Assembly (NCBI GenBank): GCA_900550285.1
Contig: URRW01000034.1
Location: 1-25,447 of the forward strand
Direction: 5' to 3'
DNA: 25,447 nucleotides
Source: an uncultured Lachnospiraceae bacterium
GTDB lineage: Bacteria; Bacillota; Clostridia; Lachnospirales; Lachnospiraceae
Each line of letters begins with the position of its first letter. The first letter of the stretch is position 1. A model generated the notes under the pieces. It did not search any database. It saw only the letters and a list, made by a program, of their open reading frames with translations, and was not told where the DNA came from. Both the position numbers and the translations under genes were made by a program. This document shows positions 1-9,530 of the stretch, piece after piece.

Positions 1-1336
1 CGATCCGATCCTCCCAGACAAACACCACCGCCGCCGCGCTCATCAGGCAAAGCGCGCCGCCCGCAGACCAGAGCGCCCGGGCGCAGCCGGAAGCGCCGCG
101 CAGACGCACCCCAGCTGCCCCCGTTTCTCTGCCCGCCGCGCCGTCCAGAAGCGCCGCCATGCACAAAAGCGCCATATACCCGTACCGCACCGGGAAGCAC
201 ACATAAGACCCCAGATGCCACAAAAGGTTTGCCGGCTGCAAAAGCGCCGTCCCCCATAAAAACGCGGTCATCGCCAGCCAGAAGCCCTGCTCCCCTTTCA
301 AAAGCCTCCCCAAAAACAGCTTTCCACGCCGGATGCAGCCGCCGGGCAAAGGGCTTTTTTCACACGCGCCCGGCGCGGATGTAGGCCAAGGCGCACACTT
401 TTTAATCCGGCAGGAAATGCGTTTCCACACCGTATAAATCCCCAGCCCCAGCATCACCGGCTGTCCGATCTGAAACACCCGCTCAAACAAGTCGTCCAGC
501 CCGTGCCGTTTCATCACGCCCAGATAGCCCAGCGTCTCCCCCGACCGCGCCGACGAAAACAGCCCTGCCAGCGCCGGGACGAGCACAACAGATGACAAAA
601 GAAGCCCGATGCACGTCCATTTCGCAAGGCAGGCAAGCCGCCCGGATTTTCCTTCCTTTGCCGCAAGCACATAAATCCCGCCCGCAAACAGCGTAAACAA
701 AAGCGTCATGAAGCCAAGCTGCACGCTCAGCATCAGCTGGTACGCCAGCAAAATCCCGTACGGCACGCCCTTTTTTTCCCGAAGAAGGCGCAGCAGCGCC
801 AGTACAAACAGCGGAAACAGCACCGGAAAATACATCCAGCGGATGATCTGGTAATTGTATGCCGTATACCCGGAAAAGGCGTAGCACAGGCTCAGCGCCA
901 GCGCCAGACTCCCCCGGCAAAAGGGCTTTTCTTCCCGCCCGGAAAGCTTTTCCAGAAAATACCGGCAGGACGCCGCCGCCCCTGCGCCGTATAACAGCAG
1001 CAGGACGTTCACGCCCAGATACAGCCTCTCCCGCCCAAACAGCAGCAATACATAGTTAAACGGGTTTATGATCTCATTGACCGTATCCGCGTACAGGTTT
1101 GCGCCGCCCGAAACCGCCAGCTCCATAAAAAAGTTTTTCTGCCCCGTCACCACATCGTAAAAACGGTACAAAAGCGGCATATACTGCGAATACAGATCCG
1201 TCGTCAGAATGGAGCCGTCCCCGAACGGGTACATTCCCCTGTATAAAAAAAGCAGGCAGAAAAGCGCCGCCGCAAACAGCGCGCTTTCTGTCACACAGCG
1301 CCGGATGTTCCTGCTTTTCTGCCAACCAAATTTCAT
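1..1336 (-). CDS. YfhO-family multi-pass membrane protein (C-terminus beyond window)
   Basis: An open frame runs from an ATG at 1336 to the window edge without a stop, giving about 445 visible residues. The start is preceded by a GAGGG ribosome site. After one N-terminal membrane helix comes the segment YPFGDGSILTTDLYSQYMPL, then AVSGGANLYADTVNEIINPF, followed by many hydrophobic helices. This layout (acidic loop with an Asp, a glycine-rich turn, then Asn-Pro-Phe) is what I know from YfhO-type proteins, which belong to the GT-C-like membrane glycosyltransferases and are linked in Gram-positives to glycosylation of lipoteichoic acid or other envelope polymers. Family members are usually 800-900 residues, so roughly half is missing. 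It follows the GT39-like gene by 85 bases and probably shares its transcript. The family call is from motif memory; the substrate is unknown. Confidence 0.75.
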   Translation of the reverse strand, partial: MKFGWQKSRNIRRCVTESALFAAALFCLLFLYRGMYPFGDGSILTTDLYSQYMPLLYRFYDVVTGQKNFFMELAVSGGANLYADTVNEIINPFNYVLLLFGRERLYLGVNVLLLLYGAGAAASCRYFLEKLSGREEKPFCRGSLALALSLCYAFSGYTAYNYQIIRWMYFPVLFPLFVLALLRLLREKKGVPYGILLAYQLMLSVQLGFMTLLFTLFAGGIYVLAAKEGKSGRLACLAKWTCIGLLLSSVVLVPALAGLFSSARSGETLGYLGVMKRHGLDDLFERVFQIGQPVMLGLGIYTVWKRISCRIKKCAPWPTSAPGACEKSPLPGGCIRRGKLFLGRLLKGEQGFWLAMTAFLWGTALLQPANLLWHLGSYVCFPVRYGYMALLCMAALLDGAAGRETGAAGVRLRGASGCARALWSAGGALCLMSAAAVVFVWEDRI

Positions 1337-1421
1337 ATTTCCCTCATTTCTGCCGCATGGGCGGCATCGTATTTTTCCAGATCACCGGACGAAACGGTTC
1401 TGCCCCTGCCCCTATGGGCGG

Positions 1422-2765
1422 TCAGCACCACACTGCAACCATCCCCGTACTCAGGATGCAAAAAACTGCCAGCGCCGCGCAAAGCCCATATTTCAACCAC
1501 CTTTTCTGCGTCTGCTGCCACACAAAGCCAAGCGCCGCCGCCGGGAACAACAGCTCGATCTCGATGTAGCGGAAGTGCATGCTGCATTCCTGCGGATAGT
1601 CATAGGCAAATTTCAAATAGAACAAAAGATGCACCGCATATGCCGTGACAAACAGGATCCGCACCGGCGTGGAAATGTCGTATTTTTTCCGCCGGATCAC
1701 AAACACGTCCAGAAAAGCGCAGAGCCCGGCAAAGGCGAGGAGCGCGCCCGCCGCCATTAAAAGCACCGCCAGCAGCTTTACGCCCTTTCCTACGTCCGCC
1801 ATGTCCCATTCGCCCAGCACCGACGTGCGGATGATCTGCATCCACACATTATATCCACAGCCCAGCTTGAAATGGAGCAGGTTATCCACCATATCCGCCG
1901 GGATTGGCCACAAAAAGCGGTTGATAACCGGGACGTTCCCGGTATACTGCCACGAATCCTCCGGCAGCGTGTAGATCCATACGAGCGGCATTTTGTAAAG
2001 GATCATGTTGCGTATATAAAAACACATCCCCAGCGGAACGGCCACAATCCCGAACAGCCCGTACTGCCCGAGAAGCTTTTTGGGAAAGCCGCCCTTTTTC
2101 CACTGTTTCCACAGCGTCCACAAAAAGACTCCCGCGATCGGGAACGCCATCTGTGCCACGTTCTGCTTCGTCAGCATCCCAAGCCCGATCGCCAGCGCGA
2201 TTTTTAAAATATTGTGCATTGTGGGAAATTTTATCCACAGCATTGTGTAATAAACGCAGAGCACTGTGAATAAAAGCGCCATGCAGTCGTTGTTTACGCT
2301 GCCGGACAAAAGCACCAGCGCCGGATGGAACGCAAACAGCGCCATGACGAAGCATTTTGCCTTTTGCGTCAGCGCCAGCTGCCCGAGGATCTTTGCCAGA
2401 AAGATCAGGATGAGCAGCGCGCACACAAAGGGCACAGCCTGGATCGACTCCTCCAAAAGCGCCGTATCCGAAATAAAAATGGAACAGAATTTCATCCACA
2501 GCGCGCAGATATAATGGTGGAGCGGCGGATGATTGAACTGATACACCGTGGTCGGGTCAAAGTCCGGCAGCCTCCAGTTTTCATATAAATACTGGATGTA
2601 TGCCAGATGTCCTCCCGTCACCGTATGCCCGGCGTCCAGATCGATCATGCCGATGTCGTACTGCCTTTCATAGATCGTGGAAAACAGCACATAACAGAGG
2701 CGGAGCAAAAAGCCCGCCCCCAGGATCACCGTCATCCTGCGTCTGTCCGATTTTTTCTGTTCCAT
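1422..2765 (-). CDS. GT39/PMT-like membrane glycosyltransferase
   Basis: This 447-residue protein has a short basic N-terminus and about ten to twelve hydrophobic segments. The first external loop contains acidic residues (MIDLDAGHTVTGGH) and the motif FNHPPLHHYICALW, typical of the PMT/ArnT-type GT-C enzymes that transfer sugar from a polyprenyl-phosphate carrier to a protein, lipid or polymer outside the membrane. Later landmarks are SGSVNNDCMALLF and GLGMLTKQN, a common pattern in this superfamily. The ATG at 2765 has AAAGGAAA upstream. It lies 41 bases after the MATE gene and 85 before the YfhO-like gene, and the two large membrane proteins probably act on the same envelope glycan. The superfamily is fairly sure; donor and acceptor cannot be read from the sequence. 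Confidence 0.75.
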   Translation of the reverse strand: MEQKKSDRRRMTVILGAGFLLRLCYVLFSTIYERQYDIGMIDLDAGHTVTGGHLAYIQYLYENWRLPDFDPTTVYQFNHPPLHHYICALWMKFCSIFISDTALLEESIQAVPFVCALLILIFLAKILGQLALTQKAKCFVMALFAFHPALVLLSGSVNNDCMALLFTVLCVYYTMLWIKFPTMHNILKIALAIGLGMLTKQNVAQMAFPIAGVFLWTLWKQWKKGGFPKKLLGQYGLFGIVAVPLGMCFYIRNMILYKMPLVWIYTLPEDSWQYTGNVPVINRFLWPIPADMVDNLLHFKLGCGYNVWMQIIRTSVLGEWDMADVGKGVKLLAVLLMAAGALLAFAGLCAFLDVFVIRRKKYDISTPVRILFVTAYAVHLLFYLKFAYDYPQECSMHFRYIEIELLFPAAALGFVWQQTQKRWLKYGLCAALAVFCILSTGMVAVWC

Positions 2766-2806
2766 AAAAATTTCCTTTTCAATCTGTAAATTACTTCAGA
2801 TGCAGC

Positions 2807-4171
2807 TTACTCCAGCTTTTTCAGCGCCTTTTTAAACTGCACCGCAAACAGGCACACCGTAAACGTCACCGCGAGGAAATCCGCCACGGGCTCCGCCGTA
2901 TAAACCGCCATCGTCTGATCCTCCATCAGGTGCGGAAGCACATAGATCAGGGGCAGGAGCAGGACAAACTTACGCATGATCGCCACAACGATGGAAGCCG
3001 CCGCATTGCCCAGCGAAATAAAGGTCATCTGACACGCGATCTGCGCGCCCATCAGCACAAGGCAGCCCATGTAAACCCGAAGCGCAGTACCTGTAAACGC
3101 GATCAGCTCTGCGTCCGGCGAAAAGATTCTGGCAAACAGCTCCGGGAAGAACATAATTGCCAGCCACAGCGCGCCGGAATAGATCAGGCTGCACGCCAGA
3201 AGAAGCCAGAACGTCTTTTTAACGCGCGCGCCGTTGCCCGCGCCGTAGTTGTAGCTTGAAATCGGCTGCGCGCCCTGTGCCAGCCCCTGCAGCGGCAGCA
3301 TGGAAAACTGCATCACGGAGGAAAGGATCGTCATTGCGCCAACCGCGATGTTCCCGCCGTATTTTAACAGGGACGAATTAAAGCAGACCATGATAACACT
3401 TTCGCTCGCCTGCATCACAAACGGGGACAGCCCCAGCGCGATACAGGGCAGAAGGATCTTCCCGCTCATTTTCAAATTTTTCCTGCGGATCTTCAAATGC
3501 GTCTTTTTGCCCATCAAAAAGGACAGCACCCAGATCGTAGACAGCGCCTGTGAGATCACGGTCGCAAGCGCCGCTCCCCTTACGCCCATGCCGAAGCCGT
3601 AAATAAAGATCGGGTCTAAAATAATGTTCGTTACCGCTCCGATCAGCACCGAGAGCATTCCCGTCTTGGCAAAGCCCTGCGCCGTAATAAACGCGTTCAT
3701 GCCCAGGGTAAGCTGTACGAAGATCGTGCCGACCGCATAAATATTCATGTACGCCGTCGCATATCCGATCGTCTCCGGGCTTGCCCCGAACTTCAAAAGA
3801 AGCGGGCGGTTAAACAGCAGAAGGATCGTCGTCAGAATGACGGAGATCACGATCTGCAGCATAAAGCTGTTTCCCAGAATCTTCTCCGCTGTCTCGTTGT
3901 CCTTTTTTCCCATAAAAATAGAAGCCCTCGGCGCGCCGCCCATGCTCACAAGCGCCGCAAACGCCGATACGATCATGATAACCGGCATGCACACGCCTAC
4001 GCCGGTCAGCGCCGTCGCGCCGTCGCCGGGCATATGCCCGATATAAACCCTGTCAACCAGATTGTATAAAAGGTTGATGATCTGCGCTGCGATCGCCGGC
4101 AGCGCAAGCTGGAACAAAAGCTTCCCGATCGGGGCTTTTCCCAAAAATTCTTTGTCTTGCTGCATTTTCAT
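2807..4171 (-). CDS. MATE family efflux transporter
   Basis: The protein has 454 residues, the usual MATE length, with twelve predicted membrane helices. The N-terminal signature LFQLALPAIAAQIINLLYNL followed by VDRVYIGHMPGDGATALTGV is characteristic of the family, as is the internal half-repeat with GLAQGAQPISSYNYGAGN near residue 300. MATE proteins export cationic drugs, dyes or metabolites using a sodium or proton gradient. The ATG at 4171 follows AAGGAGGAC, and the ATG two codons later is a poorer fit. It lies 48 bases after lrgB in the same direction. The substrate is not predictable; the related bacterial subgroup includes many uncharacterised clostridial exporters. Confidence 0.93.
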   Translation of the reverse strand: MKMQQDKEFLGKAPIGKLLFQLALPAIAAQIINLLYNLVDRVYIGHMPGDGATALTGVGVCMPVIMIVSAFAALVSMGGAPRASIFMGKKDNETAEKILGNSFMLQIVISVILTTILLLFNRPLLLKFGASPETIGYATAYMNIYAVGTIFVQLTLGMNAFITAQGFAKTGMLSVLIGAVTNIILDPIFIYGFGMGVRGAALATVISQALSTIWVLSFLMGKKTHLKIRRKNLKMSGKILLPCIALGLSPFVMQASESVIMVCFNSSLLKYGGNIAVGAMTILSSVMQFSMLPLQGLAQGAQPISSYNYGAGNGARVKKTFWLLLACSLIYSGALWLAIMFFPELFARIFSPDAELIAFTGTALRVYMGCLVLMGAQIACQMTFISLGNAAASIVVAIMRKFVLLLPLIYVLPHLMEDQTMAVYTAEPVADFLAVTFTVCLFAVQFKKALKKLE

Positions 4172-4219
4172 GTCCTCCTTGGTTTCCTCAGCTCTCCCCT
4201 CTCAGGATCGCCCTGCGCG

Positions 4220-4897
4220 TCAGAGCAGCATTGAAAACAATACCGTCATGACACCGCATACGCCGATCGCAAGACCGCTCATCGCGCCCTGCGTTTCTCC
4301 CAGCTCCAGCGCTTTGGAAGTTCCAACCGCATGAGAACACGACCCGATCGCGACGCCCGCCGTCATCGGATCCTTTACCCCAAACAGCTTGATCAGCTTC
4401 GGGGCAAAAATACTTCCCAGAATCCCGGTGAAGATCACGGCGACTACCGTGATCGGCGTAATGCCGCCGCTGCCCTCTGCGATGCTTACCGCAATGGGGG
4501 TCGTCACCGATTTTGGAATCAGCGATGCGGTCATCGCCTCATCCATCCGAAACAGCCTGCACAGCACATACACGCTTCCCATGGAAGCGGCAGACCCGCA
4601 GGCGGCCCCCACAACGACCGGGAGCCAGTTCTTTTTCAACAGTTCTATCCTTGTATAAATCGAAACGGCAAGACATGCCGTTGCCGGAGCCAAAAACATA
4701 TTGATGATCTCTCCGCCCTTTTCATAGGACTCATACGGAATCTTGAAAAGAAGGAGCACGCCGGAGACGAGGACGATCGCGATCACAAGCGGGTTGCAGA
4801 TCTCAAGCCCGGTCTTTTTGCGGATCTTTACGCCTGCCCAGAATGCCGCTGCGCTTAACGCGATCCCGAAAAACGGGGAAGCAAACAGCTCCTGCAT
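4220..4897 (-). CDS. lrgB: LrgB/CidB-family membrane protein
   Basis: The 225-residue product has about six to seven membrane helices and the LrgB family landmarks NPLVIAIVLV (about residue 35), FLAPATACLAVSIY, SLIPKSVTTPIA and GSCSHAVGTSKALELGE. LrgB works with LrgA. The pair has been described as holin/antiholin-like modulators of murein hydrolases and, in Bacillus (PftAB/YsbAB) and Streptococcus, as a pyruvate uptake or exchange system. I chose the ATG at 4897, with AAGGAGGTGG upstream; a TTG one codon earlier is also open. Its A is the last base of the lrgA stop (TGATG), so translation is probably coupled. Confidence 0.9.
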   Translation of the reverse strand: MQELFASPFFGIALSAAAFWAGVKIRKKTGLEICNPLVIAIVLVSGVLLLFKIPYESYEKGGEIINMFLAPATACLAVSIYTRIELLKKNWLPVVVGAACGSAASMGSVYVLCRLFRMDEAMTASLIPKSVTTPIAVSIAEGSGGITPITVVAVIFTGILGSIFAPKLIKLFGVKDPMTAGVAIGSCSHAVGTSKALELGETQGAMSGLAIGVCGVMTVLFSMLL

Positions 4898-5274
4898 CAA
4901 CCCTCCACCTCCTTCTTTTCAGAAAAGCGCGCCATCAGATACATCACAAATCTCATGCTGTACGCCGTTACCACAAAGGTGATCACCGTCGTCACGATAC
5001 AGATAAAAATGAGCTGGAACACCCAGTCCTTCAGCACATCAAAGTAATTGATGATGCTCACGCCCGCCGGGATAAAAAAGAACGCCATATTTCCCAGCAG
5101 GAAATCCGATTTTTCACGGATATGGTCCACCTTCAGCACCCGAAACGCCAGCAGCAAAAACATCAGGATCATGCCGATCACGCTGGCGGGAAACGCAAAC
5201 GGGAGCGCCTGCTCCACGATCTGCGCTGCCCAGCAGACTCCAAAAATAATACCAACCTGCGTTATGATTTTCAA
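4897..5274 (-). CDS. lrgA: CidA/LrgA-family holin-like membrane protein
   Basis: A small four-helix membrane protein of the CidA/LrgA family, shown by FAFPASVIGMILMFLLL and the downstream FLLGNMAFFFIPAGVSII block, with a basic tail (RFSEKKEVEG). I place the start at a TTG at 5274, giving 125 residues beginning (M)KIITQVGIIFGVCW. It has GGAAAGGGG at good distance and matches where relatives begin. An ATG at 5319 would add 15 residues rich in Ala and Arg that look unlike a LrgA N-terminus and lacks a clear ribosome site. The gene begins 67 bases after mfd ends and overlaps lrgB by one base. Its role with LrgB is either control of autolysis or small organic acid transport. Confidence 0.87.
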   Translation of the reverse strand: MKIITQVGIIFGVCWAAQIVEQALPFAFPASVIGMILMFLLLAFRVLKVDHIREKSDFLLGNMAFFFIPAGVSIINYFDVLKDWVFQLIFICIVTTVITFVVTAYSMRFVMYLMARFSEKKEVEG

Positions 5275-5341
5275 AATTCTTCCCCTTTCCGCTGCAGCTG
5301 CCGCCCTGACCGCTGCCATTGCCGTCAGGACGCATCCTTTT

Positions 5342-8300
5342 TTACAAAAGCCAGCGCTGCATATCGGCGATCAGCTTTTCCGCCAGATCCAAAAGCATCG
5401 CCGCGTTTTTCTCCATTACCTTACTCCTTTTATACTGATAAGTAAAGACCGGATTGCCCTGCGGATGAAATTTCAGGCTTTCCCCATAAAGTTCAAACAG
5501 CTTCGGGATGTTTTCCCCGTGCACCCGCGCGTCCGGACGGTAAACGAACCGGAGCTCGCCCGGCCGCCCTTTTACTTCCATAATATAGAGCCGGTGCGCC
5601 TGCGTCCGCAAAAGCGCGATGCGCAAAAGATTGTCCACCGATTTCGGCACTTCCCCGAAGCGGTCCAGCAGCTCGCCCTTCATGTCCTCGCTCTCGTTTT
5701 CCGTCTCCACCGCCGCAATGCGCTTGTAAATATCCAGCTTCTGCTGCTCGTTGACGATATAGCTTCCGGGGATATAAGCGTCCACCTCCAGCTCTACCGT
5801 CGTGGAAAAATCCTCCTCTTCCCCTTCGCCCTTCAAATGCTTTACCGCCTCGTTTAACATCTTGCAGTACAGGTCATAGCCGACCGCTTCCATGTGCCCG
5901 TGCTGGCGCTCGCCCAAAAGATTGCCCGCGCCCCGGATTTCCAGATCCCGCATGGCGATCTTAAAGCCGCTTCCCAGATCGGTAAATTCCCGGATCGCCG
6001 CCAGACGCTTTTCCGCCACCTCGCGCAGAACCTTGTCCCGCTTGTACATCAAAAAGGCGTAAGCCGTGCGGTTGGAACGCCCCACGCGCCCCCGAAGCTG
6101 GTAAAGCTGCGACAGCCCCATCCGGTCGGAATCGTGAATGATGATCGTGTTCACGTTGGAAATGTCCAGCCCCGTTTCGATGATCGTCGTCGCCACGAGC
6201 ACGTCGATCTCCCCGTTGATAAAGTCGAACATGAGCCGTTCCAGCTCGCGCTCCGACATCTGTCCGTGCACAAAGGACACCGTCGCCTCGGGCGCAAGCT
6301 CCTGCAGCTTTGCCGCCATGTCCGCGATCGTGTTGACCCGGTTGTATACATAATACACCTGACCGCCGCGGGACAGCTCCCGCAGGATCGCCTCGCGCAC
6401 CATTTCTTCATTATATTCCATTACATACGTCTGGATCGGCTGGCGCTCGCTGGGCGCCTCCTCCAAAACGCTCATGTCCCGGATGCCCACCAGCGACATA
6501 TGAAGGGTGCGGGGGATCGGCGTCGCACTTAACGTCAGCACGTCCACGTTTTCCTTCATCTTTTTGATCTTCTCCTTGTGCGTCACGCCGAAGCGCTGCT
6601 CCTCGTCGATGATCAAAAGCCCCAGATCCTTAAATTTCATATCCGACGAAAGAACCCTGTGCGTACCGATCACGATGTCTACCAGCCCTTTTTTTAAGTC
6701 CTCGATCGTCTTTTTCTGCTGGGCGGGCGTGCAAAAACGCGACATCTGGTCGATCCGCACCGGATAGTCCTTCATCCGCTGCACAAAATTGTTGTAATGC
6801 TGCTGTGCCAGAATCGTCGTCGGCACTAAAAAAACGACCTGCTTGCCGTCCTGCACCGCCTTAAACGCCGCCCTTATCGCGATCTCTGTCTTTCCGTAGC
6901 CCACGTCGCCGCAGATCAGGCGGTCCATGATCTTCGTGCTTTCCATGTCGCGCTTTGTCGCCGCGATCGCGGAAAGCTGGTCGTCCGTCTCCTCGAAGGG
7001 GAACATTTCTTCAAATTCCCGCTGCCATACCGTGTCCTCCGAAAAGGCGAAGCCCTTTTCCTGCTGGCGCAGCGCATACAGCTCCACCAGATCCTTTGCC
7101 ACCTCGTTGACGGCGCTTTTGACCCGGCTCTTTGTCTTTGTCCACTCCTGCGTGCCAAGCTTGTTTAATTTCGGCTTTTTTGCCGCGTCGGCGGAGGCGT
7201 ATTTCTGGATCACGTCCAGCCCCGTCGCCAGCACATACAGATTGCCGCCGTCCCGGTAGGAAATCTTCATATAATCCCGGACGGTCCCTTCCATTTCCAC
7301 CTTTTCGATGCCCTGATAAATGCCAAGCCCGTGGGTTTCGTGCACCACGTAATCGCCCACCTTAAGCTCCGCAAAATCGTGGATCTTTGAACCCTCATAG
7401 CGCTTTATCTTCCGCTTTTTCTTTTTGGGCGCACCAAAAATATCGCCCTCCGAAATCACCGCGAATTTCAGCATCGGATACTCGAAGCTCTTTTCCACAT
7501 GCCCGTAAAAAAGCATCGTTTCCCCCGGCTGTACCTCCCGGTCCGGATCCTCGCTGTAAAACGCCGTCAGCTCCTGCTCCCGCAGATCCGCCGCCAGACG
7601 CTTTGCCCGCGTTCTGGACGCGCACAGCAAAAGCACACGGCTGCCCGTCTTTTTGTAGCGCTTCAAATCCTTCAGCAGCGCCTCGAAGCTGTTGTTATAG
7701 GAAGAAATGCTCCGCGCCGTCACGGCAAACGACCGGTCGGGCACAAAAAGCTCGTTTTTTGCTTCCAGCGCGGACAAAGACGCCGCCCGAAACGCCGAAA
7801 GCCGCGCGCCGATCTCCCGCTGCGTGTACAAAAGCCCCGCCTGCCCGGGCAGGATATAGCCTTTTTCCAGACGTCCCGCCATGCTCTCCCGAAATTCCGT
7901 TTCCAGCGCCCGCGCCGTCTCCACAAGCCGCTGCGGCTCGTCTAAAAATACCGCCGTCCGTTTTTCGTCAAAAAACTGTAAAAATGACTCCGTCCCCGGA
8001 TAAAAATAATGGACGAAGCTTTCCAGATTTACCACGCCGCCGAACTCCTGCGCAGATTCAGCCGTCTCCCTGATCTGGGCTTCCAGACGCGCCGCTTCCT
8101 CGATCTTCCCGGCGTCCCGCAGCTTTTTGACATGCTGCTTCGTCTCTTTTTGGATCCGCTCAAAGCCGTCCCGCCTGCGCCCTGCAGAGAGGATCAGCTC
8201 CGTTGCCGGATATACCGAAACCCGGTCAAGCTGCTCCACCGACCGCTGGGAAAGCACGTCGAAGCTGCGGATTGAATCCACGCTGTCGCCCCACAGCTCG

Positions 8301-8872
8301 ATGCGGTACGGGTTTTCCTCCGTCATATCGAAAATATCTACGATGCCGCCCCGGATGGAAAACTGCCCCGGCGCTTCCACCTGATCATTTTTTTCATAGC
8401 CCATCTCCACCAGCGCTTCGGAAAGCCGCCCCTCGTCGATGGACGAAGTCTGGTCAAAATGCAGCACATGGGAACGGATCTCCTCCAGCGGCATCTGCGG
8501 CGTCATAAGCGCCGGCATCGTCGTCACAACCGTTACCGGACGGTTTTCCAAAAGCGCTCTCACAACGCGCATCCGCTCCCGCACCAGCTCGCCGCCCGCC
8601 ACGTCCGCCTGATAAAAGATCAGATCCTTGCCCGGATACACGAGCGTATTCCGGTCGTAAAAGGTATATTCCGCGGCGATGTCCCGCGCCTGCCTGTCAC
8701 TGAAAGTAACGATGATTTTCTGTTCAAAACCATCGCTCAGCCCGGATACCATATGAAGCTTCTGGGAGTCGTACAGCCCCGAAAAGGCAGCCTTTGCCCT
8801 TTCTTTGTCCAGAAGCTTTTTTCCTTCTTCAAATTCTGCCAGCTCCCGCAAAGGAGCCGATAATACTTCCAT
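5342..8872 (-). CDS. mfd: Transcription-repair coupling factor Mfd
   Basis: Mfd removes RNA polymerase stalled at DNA lesions and recruits UvrA, feeding nucleotide excision repair. The order of domains is complete: an N-terminal UvrB-like part (APGQFSIRGGIVDIFD, about residues 167-182), a CarD/RID-like polymerase-binding part (LKVGDYVVHETHGLGIYQGI, about 503-522), then a RecG-like translocase with Walker A GDVGYGKT (about 655-662), DEEQ box (about 756-759), SATPIPRT and the TRG motif region, and a C-terminal regulatory domain. I use the ATG at 8872 (1176 residues), preceded by ACGGAGAAAAATCAGA. An in-frame ATG at 8956 lies inside pth, has no ribosome site and adds a non-conserved basic stretch. 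It follows pth by 55 bases, a common arrangement in Firmicutes. Confidence 0.96.
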   Translation of the reverse strand: MEVLSAPLRELAEFEEGKKLLDKERAKAAFSGLYDSQKLHMVSGLSDGFEQKIIVTFSDRQARDIAAEYTFYDRNTLVYPGKDLIFYQADVAGGELVRERMRVVRALLENRPVTVVTTMPALMTPQMPLEEIRSHVLHFDQTSSIDEGRLSEALVEMGYEKNDQVEAPGQFSIRGGIVDIFDMTEENPYRIELWGDSVDSIRSFDVLSQRSVEQLDRVSVYPATELILSAGRRRDGFERIQKETKQHVKKLRDAGKIEEAARLEAQIRETAESAQEFGGVVNLESFVHYFYPGTESFLQFFDEKRTAVFLDEPQRLVETARALETEFRESMAGRLEKGYILPGQAGLLYTQREIGARLSAFRAASLSALEAKNELFVPDRSFAVTARSISSYNNSFEALLKDLKRYKKTGSRVLLLCASRTRAKRLAADLREQELTAFYSEDPDREVQPGETMLFYGHVEKSFEYPMLKFAVISEGDIFGAPKKKKRKIKRYEGSKIHDFAELKVGDYVVHETHGLGIYQGIEKVEMEGTVRDYMKISYRDGGNLYVLATGLDVIQKYASADAAKKPKLNKLGTQEWTKTKSRVKSAVNEVAKDLVELYALRQQEKGFAFSEDTVWQREFEEMFPFEETDDQLSAIAATKRDMESTKIMDRLICGDVGYGKTEIAIRAAFKAVQDGKQVVFLVPTTILAQQHYNNFVQRMKDYPVRIDQMSRFCTPAQQKKTIEDLKKGLVDIVIGTHRVLSSDMKFKDLGLLIIDEEQRFGVTHKEKIKKMKENVDVLTLSATPIPRTLHMSLVGIRDMSVLEEAPSERQPIQTYVMEYNEEMVREAILRELSRGGQVYYVYNRVNTIADMAAKLQELAPEATVSFVHGQMSERELERLMFDFINGEIDVLVATTIIETGLDISNVNTIIIHDSDRMGLSQLYQLRGRVGRSNRTAYAFLMYKRDKVLREVAEKRLAAIREFTDLGSGFKIAMRDLEIRGAGNLLGERQHGHMEAVGYDLYCKMLNEAVKHLKGEGEEEDFSTTVELEVDAYIPGSYIVNEQQKLDIYKRIAAVETENESEDMKGELLDRFGEVPKSVDNLLRIALLRTQAHRLYIMEVKGRPGELRFVYRPDARVHGENIPKLFELYGESLKFHPQGNPVFTYQYKRSKVMEKNAAMLLDLAEKLIADMQRWLL

Positions 8873-8927
8873 TCTGATTTTTCTCCGTAAATACCATGAT
8901 CGGGAGCTTTTTAAAACGGCTTTGCCG

Positions 8928-9512
8928 TCAGGCCGTTCCGCCCAGCTTCCGTCCATTATAATAATTCATCGCAGCGTCCGCGCCTTTTTCGAGGATCATC
9001 TGCACCGCATCGCACGTTTCTTCGGAAACCTGCTTCATCAGCGCCTTTTCCTCCCCGCAAAAATGCCCCAGCACATAGTCCGCCAGATCGTATCCTGCGG
9101 GCTTTTCGCCCACGCCGACCTTGATCCGCACAAACTGGTCGTGCCCCAGATGCTGAATGATATTTTTCAGACCGTTGTGACCGCCCGCACTGCCTTTTTT
9201 GCGGATGCGGATCACGCCCGGCGCAAGGCTGATGTCGTCGTGTAAAACGATCAGGTTCTCCCTGCCGTCCACCTTGTAATAATCCAGCACCTCGCGGATG
9301 CACTCGCCGCTTAAATTCATATAGGTCAGCGGCTTGACCAGCAAAATCTTCTGACCGTTCCAGTAGCCCGCGCCCAAAAGCCCCTTGTGCTTCGCCGTGC
9401 TGACCGAAATCCCGGTCTTTTCTGCCAACATATCTATGATGGAAAATCCGATATTATGCCTCGTGTTGTCATATTCCTTCTTCGGATTCCCCAGTCCTGC
9501 AATAACGTACAT
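8928..9512 (-). CDS. pth: Peptidyl-tRNA hydrolase
   Basis: This 194-residue enzyme frees tRNA from peptidyl-tRNA that has dropped off the ribosome. All expected active-site residues are present: GLGNP with Asn10, DNTRHNIGF with catalytic His19, YMN with Asn66, VLHDD with Asp93, and GHNG with Asn113. The length is typical. The ATG at 9512 follows AGGAGGAAAA. The gene stands between a large palindrome upstream and mfd downstream; pth-mfd adjacency is widespread in Firmicutes. I see no convincing promoter in the 40 bases between the palindrome and the ribosome site, so its transcript may begin inside or before the palindrome. Confidence 0.97.
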   Translation of the reverse strand: MYVIAGLGNPKKEYDNTRHNIGFSIIDMLAEKTGISVSTAKHKGLLGAGYWNGQKILLVKPLTYMNLSGECIREVLDYYKVDGRENLIVLHDDISLAPGVIRIRKKGSAGGHNGLKNIIQHLGHDQFVRIKVGVGEKPAGYDLADYVLGHFCGEEKALMKQVSEETCDAVQMILEKGADAAMNYYNGRKLGGTA

Positions 9513-9530
9513 TTTTCCTCCTATGGGTTA

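Noticed and set aside
5048..5857. 269-codon forward frame spanning lrgA and the mfd end
   Set aside because: It crosses two supported minus-strand genes and has shadow composition with no recognisable domain.
8873..8956. N-terminal extension of Mfd to an ATG at 8956, overlapping pth
   Set aside because: No ribosome site; the extra residues are basic and unlike Mfd N-termini. The ATG at 8872 has a proper site.
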